The notes under the pieces were generated by a model. The model saw only the letters and a list, made by a program, of their open reading frames with translations, searched no databases and was not told the DNA's origin. Shown piece after piece: positions 1-5,868 of a DNA stretch of 8,537 nt; the first letter of the stretch is position 1; every line of letters starts with the position of its first letter. Location of the stretch: assembly GCA_937930625.1 (NCBI GenBank), contig CALHBW010000113.1:1-8537 (forward strand), read 5' to 3'. A program made the translations under genes and the position numbers. This stretch comes from an uncultured Saprospiraceae bacterium. Lineage in GTDB: Bacteria; Bacteroidota; Bacteroidia; Chitinophagales; Saprospiraceae.

Positions 1-16
1 TTTATTTTACAAACGA

Positions 17-62
17 GTAAAACCATTCACTCACTCAAAATTCACTCATTCACTCATTTCAT
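17..62. repeat. ACTC-rich low-complexity run at the 3' end of secDF
   Basis: TTCACTC occurs at 26-32, 41-47 and 49-55, with further ACTCA pieces between, just beyond the stop codon of the minus-strand secDF gene. The spacing is irregular (15 and 8 bp), so this is a degenerate repeat and not a clean array. A similar CATTCACTCAT piece lies in front of queF at 3890-3900. No hairpin terminator is visible in positions 1-74. Confidence 0.5.
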
Positions 63-74
63 TTATTGTAGCAT

Positions 75-3000
75 TTAAGCATTGTCCGCATCAGCCGTAA
101 CTCTGCGTTGGTAGCCTTTTTTCTTGGCATTGGTATTGGCTTTACCGCTTTTCGTGCGTCTGAATTCGGCTTCACTTGTGAGGTAGTTGACCACAGGAGT
201 GGCTACGAATACGGATGAATATGTACCCACCAATACACCAATCAACAAGGCAAATGCGAAACCACGAATGACCGCGCCACCAAATAAGAATAACATCAGT
301 ATCACAAACAAGGTCGTCAATGAAGTGATGATAGTACGGCTAATGGTATTATTCACACCGAGATTGATAACTTCTTCTTTTGATTTGCCGGTATAAGAAT
401 CGAAAAACTCGCGAATACGGTCAAATACAACCACCGTATCGTTAATCGAATAACCTACAACCGTCAAGAGTGCCGCGATGAAGGCTTGGTCAATCTCCAA
501 TGAAAACGGTAAGATACCGTGCAAGAGCGAGAAGACAGACAAGACTATCAATACATCGTGGAATAATGCCGCTACCGCACCGAGGCTATACTGCCATTTG
601 CGGAAACGAATCCAGATGTAAGCAAAAATCAACAGCAAGGCAAGGAAGGTAGAAATAAATGAACTGCGTCGCGTATCATCCGCAATCGTTGGTCCTTTTT
701 TAGATGAACGTTGCAAGGCACCTCTACCTTCGCGGAAGGCTTGTTCTGCACCTAATGCGCCACCTGCATATTCGTTTACACCTTTATACAATGCTGCAAT
801 CACTTGGTCGTCAGCCTCTTTTGAATTATCTTCACTTAGGTATTTTGTCGTAATTTCGATTTGATTGGAACTACCGAATGTTTTTACCACAGGCGTATTG
901 CCTTCAAAGGCAGTACCGAGTGAGTTACGCATTTTCTCTGTATCAATCGCATCATCCAACAAAACAGTATAAGAACGTCCACCCGTAAAATCAACCCCCA
1001 AGTCAAATCCTCTCGTAAGCATAGAACCTAAGCCCAATAGGATAATCGTCCCTGAAATCATCAAAGCATATTTTCCTTTTCCGACAAAATCAATATTGAG
1101 ATTAGCGAAAGCATTTTTGAACATCGGCGTAGCAAAGCTAATCGGGCGACCTTTAGAAGTCCACCAGTCTATCATCAAACGTGTCAATAATACTGCCGCA
1201 AACAAGGAACACAAAACACCGAAAATCAAGACCACCGCGAAACCCTTAATCGGACCTTGACCAAAATAAGCCAAGACACCCGCTACGAGAATCGTCGTTA
1301 CGTTGGCATCAATAATCGCTGAGTAAGACGCATCAAAACCATCCACAATGGCTGTACCCATTGTCTTTCCGGCTCGCAGTTCCTCTCGTATCCGTTCATA
1401 GATGATAACGTTGGCATCTACCGCCATACCAATGGTCAATACAATACCCGCGATACCCGCCATTGTCAATACTGTACCGTAAGAGGAAAGTGTACCAACC
1501 AAGAAAAGGATATTCGCTAAGAGTGCGATAATAGAAAATATACCACCTGTACCATAGTACAAAATCATAAAAATCAAGACCAAAGCCAAACCTACTGCAA
1601 GCGAAGTAAGTCCCGAACGGATGTTTTTCTCACCCAAAGTCGGACCTACGATAGCCTCTTCGATGATTTGTGGCTCGGCAGGAAGTTTACCAATTTTCAA
1701 GACATTAGCAAGGTCAGTAGCTTCGTCCGGCGAAAAGTTGCCGGTAATTTCGGTACGTCCGTTATTGATTTCAGATTGTACCGTTGGCGCAGAAACTACC
1801 TCATCATCCAATGTAATCGCTACCTCACGCTTGAGATTTTTGCGGGTCATTTGTCCCCATGCTCTCGCGCCTTCCTGATTCATGTTGAGGCTGACCGTAT
1901 ATATATTACGCGTACCATCAAGGTCAGAACGCGCATCCGTGATATTGTCACCTTCTACCGGAGCAGCCTCTTGGCGATTGGTTTTGATAACGTATAATTC
2001 GTAATCTTCTGTCGTTTCGCCCGTTTGGTAATCTTTAAACGGGTCGGCACTCCAACGGAACTCCGCATCATTGGGTATATTGGAAGTCACCTCACGTCTG
2101 GAAAGCAAACTATCAATTTTTTTGATATTACGCTCATTCGCTACTGCATGTACAGATTGTGCATATTGTCCATTATTATAGGTCAATAAACTGCCCAATA
2201 CATTGCGTGTAGCTATGGTGCTTGATTGCGATTCGAGTTTTTCTTTATTTTCTTTATAAAAATCGTCAATGCGATTCCCTAAATCATCAAACTGCATCTC
2301 TGTGCTATCCACATCCTGAATTGTTGGTGTACTTTCAAGTGGTGTGATAGCAGAAAGTGCCTGGTCGGCGCGTTGCAAATCTCCTACAATTTGAGGGTCA
2401 TTGAATCGGTAAGTTTCCCAAAATTGGAGCTTCGCCGTTCCGGTCAAATAATCGCGCACACGTTGTGGGTTTTTCACACCCGGCAACTCCACGATGATAC
2501 GGTCAACACGCTCGTCCAATGTTACGTTTGGTTGTGTTACCCCTGTTTTGTCGATACGTTTTTTCAACAATTCAAAAGTACGCTGTACCGTTTCGTCTGC
2601 TTCTCCACGAAGCAGTTGTACCACTTCGTCGTCAGAAGAATCAAAATTGAGTTTGTCCTGCAAAGCCGGATTGACTGCGAAGATATTTGCCAGTTTTTCT
2701 CCCGGTGCTACCTCGTTAAATTTCTCTCTAAACAGCGTGATATAATCTACACCCGAAGTTCCGCGCATTTCCTCTTTTGCTCCTTCGAGTGCTGCCAGAA
2801 AATTGGCATTTTGACTACCTGCCGCCATTTTCTTGACCATCTCCACGAGGTCCACCTGCATCACGACACTCATGCCGCCCTGCAAATCCAAACCCATTGC
2901 CAATTGCTGCCCCTTCAACTCCTGATAGGTATATTTTTTGACACCAAGATTGAGAATTTCCTCATTGGAAATCTCATCAAGATAAGCAGCTTCCGCATCA

Positions 3001-3161
3001 ATGTAAGCACTGCTATTTGTGTCATTTGTACCCGAAACCTCTGCCGCATGAGCGCGCGCTTTACTTTCCGCACGTCGAGTCGGTAATATCAATAAAAACT
3101 GGTAGGCAACCACTGCCAACAATAATACGAGGAAAAATTGTACTAATCCTTTGCCTTGCAT
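75..3161 (-). CDS. secDF: Protein translocase subunit SecDF (fused SecD-SecF)
   Basis: This is an RND-type inner-membrane protein that works with SecYEG and uses the proton gradient to pull exported proteins through on the periplasmic side. The 1028-residue chain is a SecD-SecF fusion, the usual form in Bacteroidota. In order: a first membrane helix at about residues 6-26; the SecD GLDLQGG motif (90-96); a large periplasmic P1 region with KRIDKTGVTQPNV (201-213) and IIVELPGVKNPQ (222-233); and DEVVSAPTV (453-461). A cluster of helices (about 517-662) follows, with VDANVIIYERIREE (581-594). The SecF half has a helix near 697-713, GVDFTGG (722-728), and a second cluster (about 833-988) with SINDTVVVFDRIRE (905-918). 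Asp582 and Asp908 sit where the conserved proton-relay aspartates are expected. About twelve membrane segments are visible in total. The MQGKGLVQFF start fits the family and has no Shine-Dalgarno sequence before it. The chain looks intact. Confidence 0.97.
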   Translation of the reverse strand: MQGKGLVQFFLVLLLAVVAYQFLLILPTRRAESKARAHAAEVSGTNDTNSSAYIDAEAAYLDEISNEEILNLGVKKYTYQELKGQQLAMGLDLQGGMSVVMQVDLVEMVKKMAAGSQNANFLAALEGAKEEMRGTSGVDYITLFREKFNEVAPGEKLANIFAVNPALQDKLNFDSSDDEVVQLLRGEADETVQRTFELLKKRIDKTGVTQPNVTLDERVDRIIVELPGVKNPQRVRDYLTGTAKLQFWETYRFNDPQIVGDLQRADQALSAITPLESTPTIQDVDSTEMQFDDLGNRIDDFYKENKEKLESQSSTIATRNVLGSLLTYNNGQYAQSVHAVANERNIKKIDSLLSRREVTSNIPNDAEFRWSADPFKDYQTGETTEDYELYVIKTNRQEAAPVEGDNITDARSDLDGTRNIYTVSLNMNQEGARAWGQMTRKNLKREVAITLDDEVVSAPTVQSEINNGRTEITGNFSPDEATDLANVLKIGKLPAEPQIIEEAIVGPTLGEKNIRSGLTSLAVGLALVLIFMILYYGTGGIFSIIALLANILFLVGTLSSYGTVLTMAGIAGIVLTIGMAVDANVIIYERIREELRAGKTMGTAIVDGFDASYSAIIDANVTTILVAGVLAYFGQGPIKGFAVVLIFGVLCSLFAAVLLTRLMIDWWTSKGRPISFATPMFKNAFANLNIDFVGKGKYALMISGTIILLGLGSMLTRGFDLGVDFTGGRSYTVLLDDAIDTEKMRNSLGTAFEGNTPVVKTFGSSNQIEITTKYLSEDNSKEADDQVIAALYKGVNEYAGGALGAEQAFREGRGALQRSSKKGPTIADDTRRSSFISTFLALLLIFAYIWIRFRKWQYSLGAVAALFHDVLIVLSVFSLLHGILPFSLEIDQAFIAALLTVVGYSINDTVVVFDRIREFFDSYTGKSKEEVINLGVNNTISRTIITSLTTLFVILMLFLFGGAVIRGFAFALLIGVLVGTYSSVFVATPVVNYLTSEAEFRRTKSGKANTNAKKKGYQRRVTADADNA

Positions 3162-3174
3162 GAGAATTATATTT

Positions 3175-3210
3175 GAGTGAGCGAGTTGTGAGTTGCGAGT
3201 TACGAGTTTT
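3175..3210. repeat. GAGTTNN heptamer run in the secDF leader
   Basis: GAGTGAGC is followed by the heptamers GAGTTGT, GAGTTGC, GAGTTAC and GAGTTTT. The run begins 14 bp upstream of the secDF start codon, so if transcription starts at the candidate promoter near 3311 it lies in the 5' leader. It resembles the GAGTNNC array at the end of queF (4305-4344). Confidence 0.7.
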
Positions 3211-3520
3211 ATACGTATTTACGTGGTTATCAGACGTTTAAAATCTCAATACTCTATACCCTACACTCGATACTTTTATCGTTAAACTTATCTTTTTGTA
3301 AAAATGAGTGCAAATATACGAACTTCGTTTTACTTTTATGTGTTTTAAAAGGTCAAAGTTAATAATGATACATGTACTTCTGTTGAATTTGGCTGTTAAA
3401 ATAGATGGTTTTAAATCTTCTAACGATGTCTCAGCTATCCAAATAATTTTATTTTCATTCGGAATTGACCATCAATTTATCGCTAAACCAAGTAAATAAT
3501 CACTTAAAAATAATTTTTAA
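3211..3520. other. Intergenic stretch without a recognisable gene
   Basis: A/T-rich DNA. Apart from the candidate secDF -7 element at 3311-3318 and a minor CGATA/TATCG 5-bp hairpin near 3269-3282, nothing is recognisable. A 63-codon plus-strand frame (3308-3499) has no family resemblance and is not believed to be a gene. Confidence 0.5.
3311..3318 (-). promoter_or_regulatory. Candidate Bacteroidota -7 element for secDF
   Basis: Read on the minus strand this is TATATTTG, an exact match to the TAnnTTTG -7 consensus of Bacteroidota. No convincing -33 TTTG lies at the usual 19-21 bp spacing. If it is used, transcription would start near 3305 and give a leader of roughly 145 nt containing the GAGTTNN run. 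Confidence 0.4.
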
Positions 3521-3523
3521 ATC

Positions 3524-3583
3524 TACTTGACGACTAAACAGGCTGACCGCGAATACTGTAATGACTGCTTTAGCTGTCAAGTA
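3524..3583. repeat. 60-bp palindromic unit, copy 1
   Basis: The outer arms are TACTTGACGACTAAA and TTTAGCTGTCAAGTA. They pair except where GA/AG has been swapped in the left arm (CGAC instead of CAGC). The 30-bp centre is nearly identical to that of copy 2 and contains TGACCGC and TGACTGC as near-direct repeats. This is the first of three units at exact 120-bp spacing. Confidence 0.85.
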
Positions 3584-3643
3584 AAATGAAAATCTATTTA
3601 TAAATTATTGTTTTTAAATTTTTTACAAATAAAAAAAATAATC

Positions 3644-3703
3644 TACTTGACAGCTAAACAGGCTGACTGCGAATACTGTAATGACTGCTTTAGCTGTCAA
3701 GTA
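3644..3703. repeat. 60-bp palindromic unit, copy 2
   Basis: The arms TACTTGACAGCTAAA and TTTAGCTGTCAAGTA form a perfect 15-bp inverted repeat around a 30-bp centre in which TGACTGC occurs twice in direct orientation. Copy 2 lies 120 bp after copy 1 and keeps its orientation. The A/T-rich 60-bp spacers on either side are also related to each other, so the whole is a 120-bp tandem repeat. Confidence 0.9.
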
Positions 3704-3763
3704 AAATAAAAAATTATTTATAATTTATTGTTTGTAAATTTATTACAAATTAAAACAATTATA

Positions 3764-3822
3764 TGCTTGACAGCTAAAGCAGTCATTACGGAGTTCCCGT
3801 ACACCCTGTAAAGTCGTCAGTA
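3764..3822. repeat. 60-bp palindromic unit, copy 3, diverged and inverted
   Basis: Positions 3764-3790 match the reverse complement of the right half of copy 2 (3677-3703) at 25 of 27 positions. The unit therefore sits in opposite orientation to copies 1 and 2. The second half (3791-3822) is diverged but still recognisable (CCTGTAAAGTCGTCAGTA against CCTGTTTAGCTGTCAAGTA). The 120-bp phase is kept. Pairing between copies 2 and 3 would give a 27-bp stem. Confidence 0.75.
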
Positions 3823-3866
3823 CAATAAACGCCTCAAAACCAAATACGTCCACTTATAATCAAAAT

Positions 3867-3890
3867 TCAAAAATCACTAAATCAAAAATC
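3867..3890. repeat. 24-bp tag upstream of queF, shared with pyrC
   Basis: TCAAAAATCACT followed by AAATCAAAAATC. The same 24-bp string occurs at 6917-6940 ahead of pyrC with a single difference (A against C at position 13). It ends 16 bp before the queF ATG here and 25 bp before the pyrC ATG there. It may be a repeat or a shared upstream element. Confidence 0.65.
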
Positions 3891-3906
3891 ATTCACTCAT
3901 TATAAT

Positions 3907-4317
3907 ATGGAATTTCAGCATCTCGGCAAATCCGTCAATCATCCTCAAAGTCCCAAAGAAGCAACACTTGAAACCTTTGAAAATCAGTATCAAAATCGCA
4001 ATTATTTGATTCAATTTGATAGCGAAGATTTCACCTCTTTGTGTCCTGTGACCGGACAACCTGATTTCGCCAATATCAGCATCCAATACATTCCCGACAA
4101 GCGATGTGTAGAAACCAAATCACTCAAATATTACCTTCACTCTTATCGCAATTTTAGCGGTTTTAATGAAAAAATCATCAATACCATTTTGGATGATTTG
4201 GTCGAGGCATGTCAGCCGAGATGGGTGCAAGTGAAAGGGAAATTTGCGGCAAGAGGCGGTATTACGCTTACCACGATTGCGGAACATCCGAGCATGGAAG
4301 TGCCGAGTAGCGAGTAG
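3907..4317 (+). CDS. queF: NADPH-dependent 7-cyano-7-deazaguanine reductase QueF
   Basis: QueF reduces the nitrile of preQ0 to the aminomethyl group of preQ1 using NADPH. This is a cytosolic step of queuosine synthesis, before transfer into tRNA. The 136-residue chain is the short, unimodal (YkvM-like) form with the tunnelling fold. The substrate-binding nucleophile is Cys46 in SLCPVTGQPDF (44-54), with the partner acid Asp53. The family signature E-T-K-S-L-K-Y-Y is at 69-76, followed by LHSYRN (77-82), and FAARGGITLTTIAEH lies near the C-terminus. The start is preceded only by A/T-rich DNA. The gene shares orientation with queC 339 bp downstream. The last three codons and the stop (agt agc gag tag) fall inside a GAGTNNC heptamer array, so the residues after about 130 are probably not conserved. 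Confidence 0.96.
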   Translation: MEFQHLGKSVNHPQSPKEATLETFENQYQNRNYLIQFDSEDFTSLCPVTGQPDFANISIQYIPDKRCVETKSLKYYLHSYRNFSGFNEKIINTILDDLVEACQPRWVQVKGKFAARGGITLTTIAEHPSMEVPSSE

Positions 4318-4344
4318 CGAGTGCCGAGTAGCGAGTTTTCGAGT
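4305..4344. repeat. GAGTNNC heptamer array overlapping the queF stop codon
   Basis: The order is GAGTAGC, GAGTAGC, GAGTGCC, GAGTAGC, then GAGTTTTC and a partial GAGTC. GTGCCGAGTAGCGAGT occurs at 4300-4315 and again at 4321-4336, a 21-bp period equal to three heptamers. The array supplies the queF stop codon (4315-4317) and its last residues. Confidence 0.85.
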
Positions 4345-4404
4345 CATAAATTGGCGTGTTTAGAATAATGGTTGACAATTTATTACAGGTAAAAATGATG
4401 TACC

Positions 4405-4519
4405 CCGTTTACTAAACTTTTCGAGTTTAGTAAACGTAAGCATATCACCAACATTAGTAAACACCTAAATGTCAGTGCTTTATGTACGTTTACTAAACTC
4501 TTTGAAGTTTAGTAAACGG
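4405..4519. repeat. 115-bp nested palindromic element between queF and queC
   Basis: Two hairpins with identical 13-bp stems, CGTTTACTAAACT and AGTTTAGTAAACG, lie at 4406-4436 (loop TTTCG) and 4487-4518 (loop CTTTGA). A lone half-site TTAGTAAAC is at 4454-4462. The outermost arms also pair with each other, giving a 15-bp terminal inverted repeat CCGTTTACTAAACTT at 4405-4419 and 4505-4519. This is MITE-like or regulatory architecture, with no ORF inside. The rest of the queF-queC gap (4345-4404 and 4520-4656) is A/T-rich, with no recognised riboswitch or promoter. Confidence 0.85.
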
Positions 4520-4656
4520 AGGTTTAAATATTGTTATTATTTTAAAATGAAGTCAAAAAAGTGTCAACTACTTTTCTGCGAAATTTAAACATGCCCATAA
4601 ATTTTCGTAAAATAAAAAAACACATCAACAACACGACAACTCAACAACTCGTCAAC

Positions 4657-5313
4657 ATGAAAAAAGTAATCGTACTTCTTAGCGGTGGAATGGATTCTGT
4701 AACCGCTCTTTATCATGCCATGAAGCATCATGAAGTGGTTGGTGCAGTTAGTTTTGACTATGGTTCAAAGCACAATCATAAGGAAATTCCATTTGCCAAA
4801 TATCATTGTGATAAGCACGATATTCTACATCAAGTCATTCGTATGGATTTTGTGGCGGAATTATTCAATTCATCTTTGTTGAAAGGCGGTGAAGATATTC
4901 CTGAAGGACATTATGCGGATGAAGTGATGAAAAAAACCGTTGTGCCGTTTCGCAATGGCATTATGTTGTCGATTACTTGCGGTTATGCGGAAAGCATTGG
5001 TGCACAAGGTATTGTGATAGCTGCACATTCGGGCGACCACGCGATTTATCCCGATTGTCGCAATGATTTTATGCAAGCCATGGGCGCGGCTATGCGTACA
5101 GGTACATACGAAGGCATAGCATTGATGTCGCCATTTGTGGATATTGACAAAACCGAAATTGCAAAAATCGGTCATTCACTTGGCGTAGATTTCGCACAAA
5201 CATGGTCTTGCTACAAAGGCGGCGACACGCATTGCGGCGTATGCGGTACGTGTTATGAACGCAAAGAAGCCTTTGAGTTGGCTGGTCTTGATGACCCAAC
5301 GGAGTACAGTTGA
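4657..5313 (+). CDS. queC: 7-cyano-7-deazaguanine synthase QueC
   Basis: QueC turns 7-carboxy-7-deazaguanine, ATP and ammonia into preQ0, the substrate of the QueF encoded just upstream. The 218-residue length is normal for the family. The PP-loop ATP motif SGGMDS is at residues 9-14, with YGSKHNHKE (35-43), VPFRNG (96-101) and YPDCR (131-135) following in the expected order. The zinc site near the C-terminus is Cys185-x7-Cys193-x2-Cys196-x2-Cys199 within TWSCYKGGDTHCGVCGTC. The start at 4657 (MKKVIVLLSGG) was chosen because it matches the family. The frame stays open upstream to 4561, but those 32 codons are low-complexity and unlike QueC. The stop codon is followed immediately by a heptamer array. 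Confidence 0.97.
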   Translation: MKKVIVLLSGGMDSVTALYHAMKHHEVVGAVSFDYGSKHNHKEIPFAKYHCDKHDILHQVIRMDFVAELFNSSLLKGGEDIPEGHYADEVMKKTVVPFRNGIMLSITCGYAESIGAQGIVIAAHSGDHAIYPDCRNDFMQAMGAAMRTGTYEGIALMSPFVDIDKTEIAKIGHSLGVDFAQTWSCYKGGDTHCGVCGTCYERKEAFELAGLDDPTEYS

Positions 5314-5460
5314 AAATTCCAAATTCCAAATCCCAAATCCCAAAATCCAAATTCCAAAATCCAAATCCCAAATCCCAAAATCCAAATCCCAAAATTCTAA
5401 TCCCAAAATCCAAAATCCAAATTCCAAAATCCAAATCCCAAATCCCAAAATCCAAATCCC
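5314..5460. repeat. 147-bp AAAWYCC heptamer array (21 units)
   Basis: Exactly 21 consecutive heptamers begin at the base after the queC TGA. Three types dominate: AAATTCC (A), AAATCCC (B) and AAAATCC (C). The order is A A B B C A C B B C B, two irregular units (AAAATTC, TAATCCC), then C C A C B B C B. The seven-unit block C A C B B C B (5342-5390) recurs at 5412-5460, a 49-bp duplication at 70-bp offset. The minus strand is rich in GG/GGG runs. A T8 run follows at 5462-5469. Confidence 0.95.
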
Positions 5461-5490
5461 ATTTTTTTTGATAACAAAAATGATAACCAA

Positions 5491-5835
5491 ATGCCTATTT
5501 ACGATTTAGAACAACGGACACTTGAATTTGCCATTGCTGTCAGAATTTTCATCAAATCTTTGCCGAGAAATACAACAAATTATGAAGATGGCAAACAAGT
5601 TATTCGCTCATCAGGCTCAATTGGTGCAAATTATATTGAAGCCAGTGAAAATCTCGGTCAAAAAGACTTTAAAATGAGACTAAAAATTGCTCGCAAAGAA
5701 GCCAAAGAAACTTCGTACTGGCTAAAAATTATCAAAGCAACCAATGAGGATACTTTCAGAGAAAAAGCAGATAATTTAATCGCTGAAAGTGAAGCACTCC
5801 GAAAAATATTATCCGCCATCATCAATAAAAATTGA
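5491..5835 (+). CDS. Four-helix-bundle protein, S23 / 23S rRNA intervening-sequence family
   Basis: This 114-residue protein, predicted almost wholly helical, resembles the S23 family of four-helix bundles. Those proteins are encoded in intervening sequences of some 23S rRNA genes, as free-standing genes in many Bacteroidota and candidate-phyla genomes, and are related to the Avd proteins of diversity-generating retroelements. The diagnostic stretch is QVIRSSGSIGANYIEA (36-51), followed by a basic helix KDFKMRLKIARKEAKET (58-74) and YWLKII (76-81). The molecular role is unknown; nucleic-acid binding is plausible for the family. The ATG at 5491 gives the usual N-terminus. No Shine-Dalgarno sequence is visible. 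The gene sits between the 21-unit heptamer array and a four-unit inverted copy that begins 6 bp after its stop, and it converges on the beta-hydroxylase gene. Confidence 0.9.
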   Translation: MPIYDLEQRTLEFAIAVRIFIKSLPRNTTNYEDGKQVIRSSGSIGANYIEASENLGQKDFKMRLKIARKEAKETSYWLKIIKATNEDTFREKADNLIAESEALRKILSAIINKN

Positions 5836-5840
5836 ATATT

Positions 5841-5868
5841 GGATTTTGGGATTTGGGATTTGGATTTT
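5841..5868. repeat. Inverted four-unit copy of the AAAWYCC array
   Basis: GGATTTT, GGGATTT, GGGATTT and GGATTTT are the reverse complement of the block C B B C. The 28 bp are perfectly complementary to 5356-5383 and to 5426-5453 on the other side of the S23-family gene. Its last base is the first plus-strand base of the stop codon of the minus-strand hydroxylase gene. It could act as a two-way terminator-like stem between the convergent genes, or as the right end of an S23-containing element. Confidence 0.9.

Noticed and set aside
1..74. Rho-independent terminator of secDF
   Set aside because: No stable stem with a T-run on the minus strand was found beyond the stop codon; only ACTC repeats are present.
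2373..3086. 237-codon plus-strand ORF opposite secDF
   Set aside because: It is an antisense shadow of the well-supported secDF gene.
3308..3499. 63-codon plus-strand ORF upstream of the palindromic array
   Set aside because: There is no recognisable domain, and it overlaps the candidate secDF promoter; it fits a chance frame in A/T-rich DNA.
3524..3822. Integron attC sites
   Set aside because: The units lack the core attC boxes, enclose no gene cassettes, and have no integrase nearby in the window.
4561..4656. 32-codon N-terminal extension of QueC from a GTG at 4561
   Set aside because: The residues are low-complexity and unlike QueC, whose normal start MKKVIVLLSGG is at 4657.
4345..4656. 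preQ1 riboswitch controlling queC
   Set aside because: No preQ1-type compact pseudoknot pattern was seen; the strong hairpins here are the repeated GTTTAGTAAAC palindromes.
5314..5460. CRISPR array
   Set aside because: Units are 7 bp and contiguous, with no spacers, and there are no cas genes in the window.
5090..5490. Two minus-strand ORFs (5090-5455 and 5176-5490) with FGIWDLDFGIW-type repeats
   Set aside because: They are translations of the heptamer array and of the reverse strand of queC, with no independent family resemblance.
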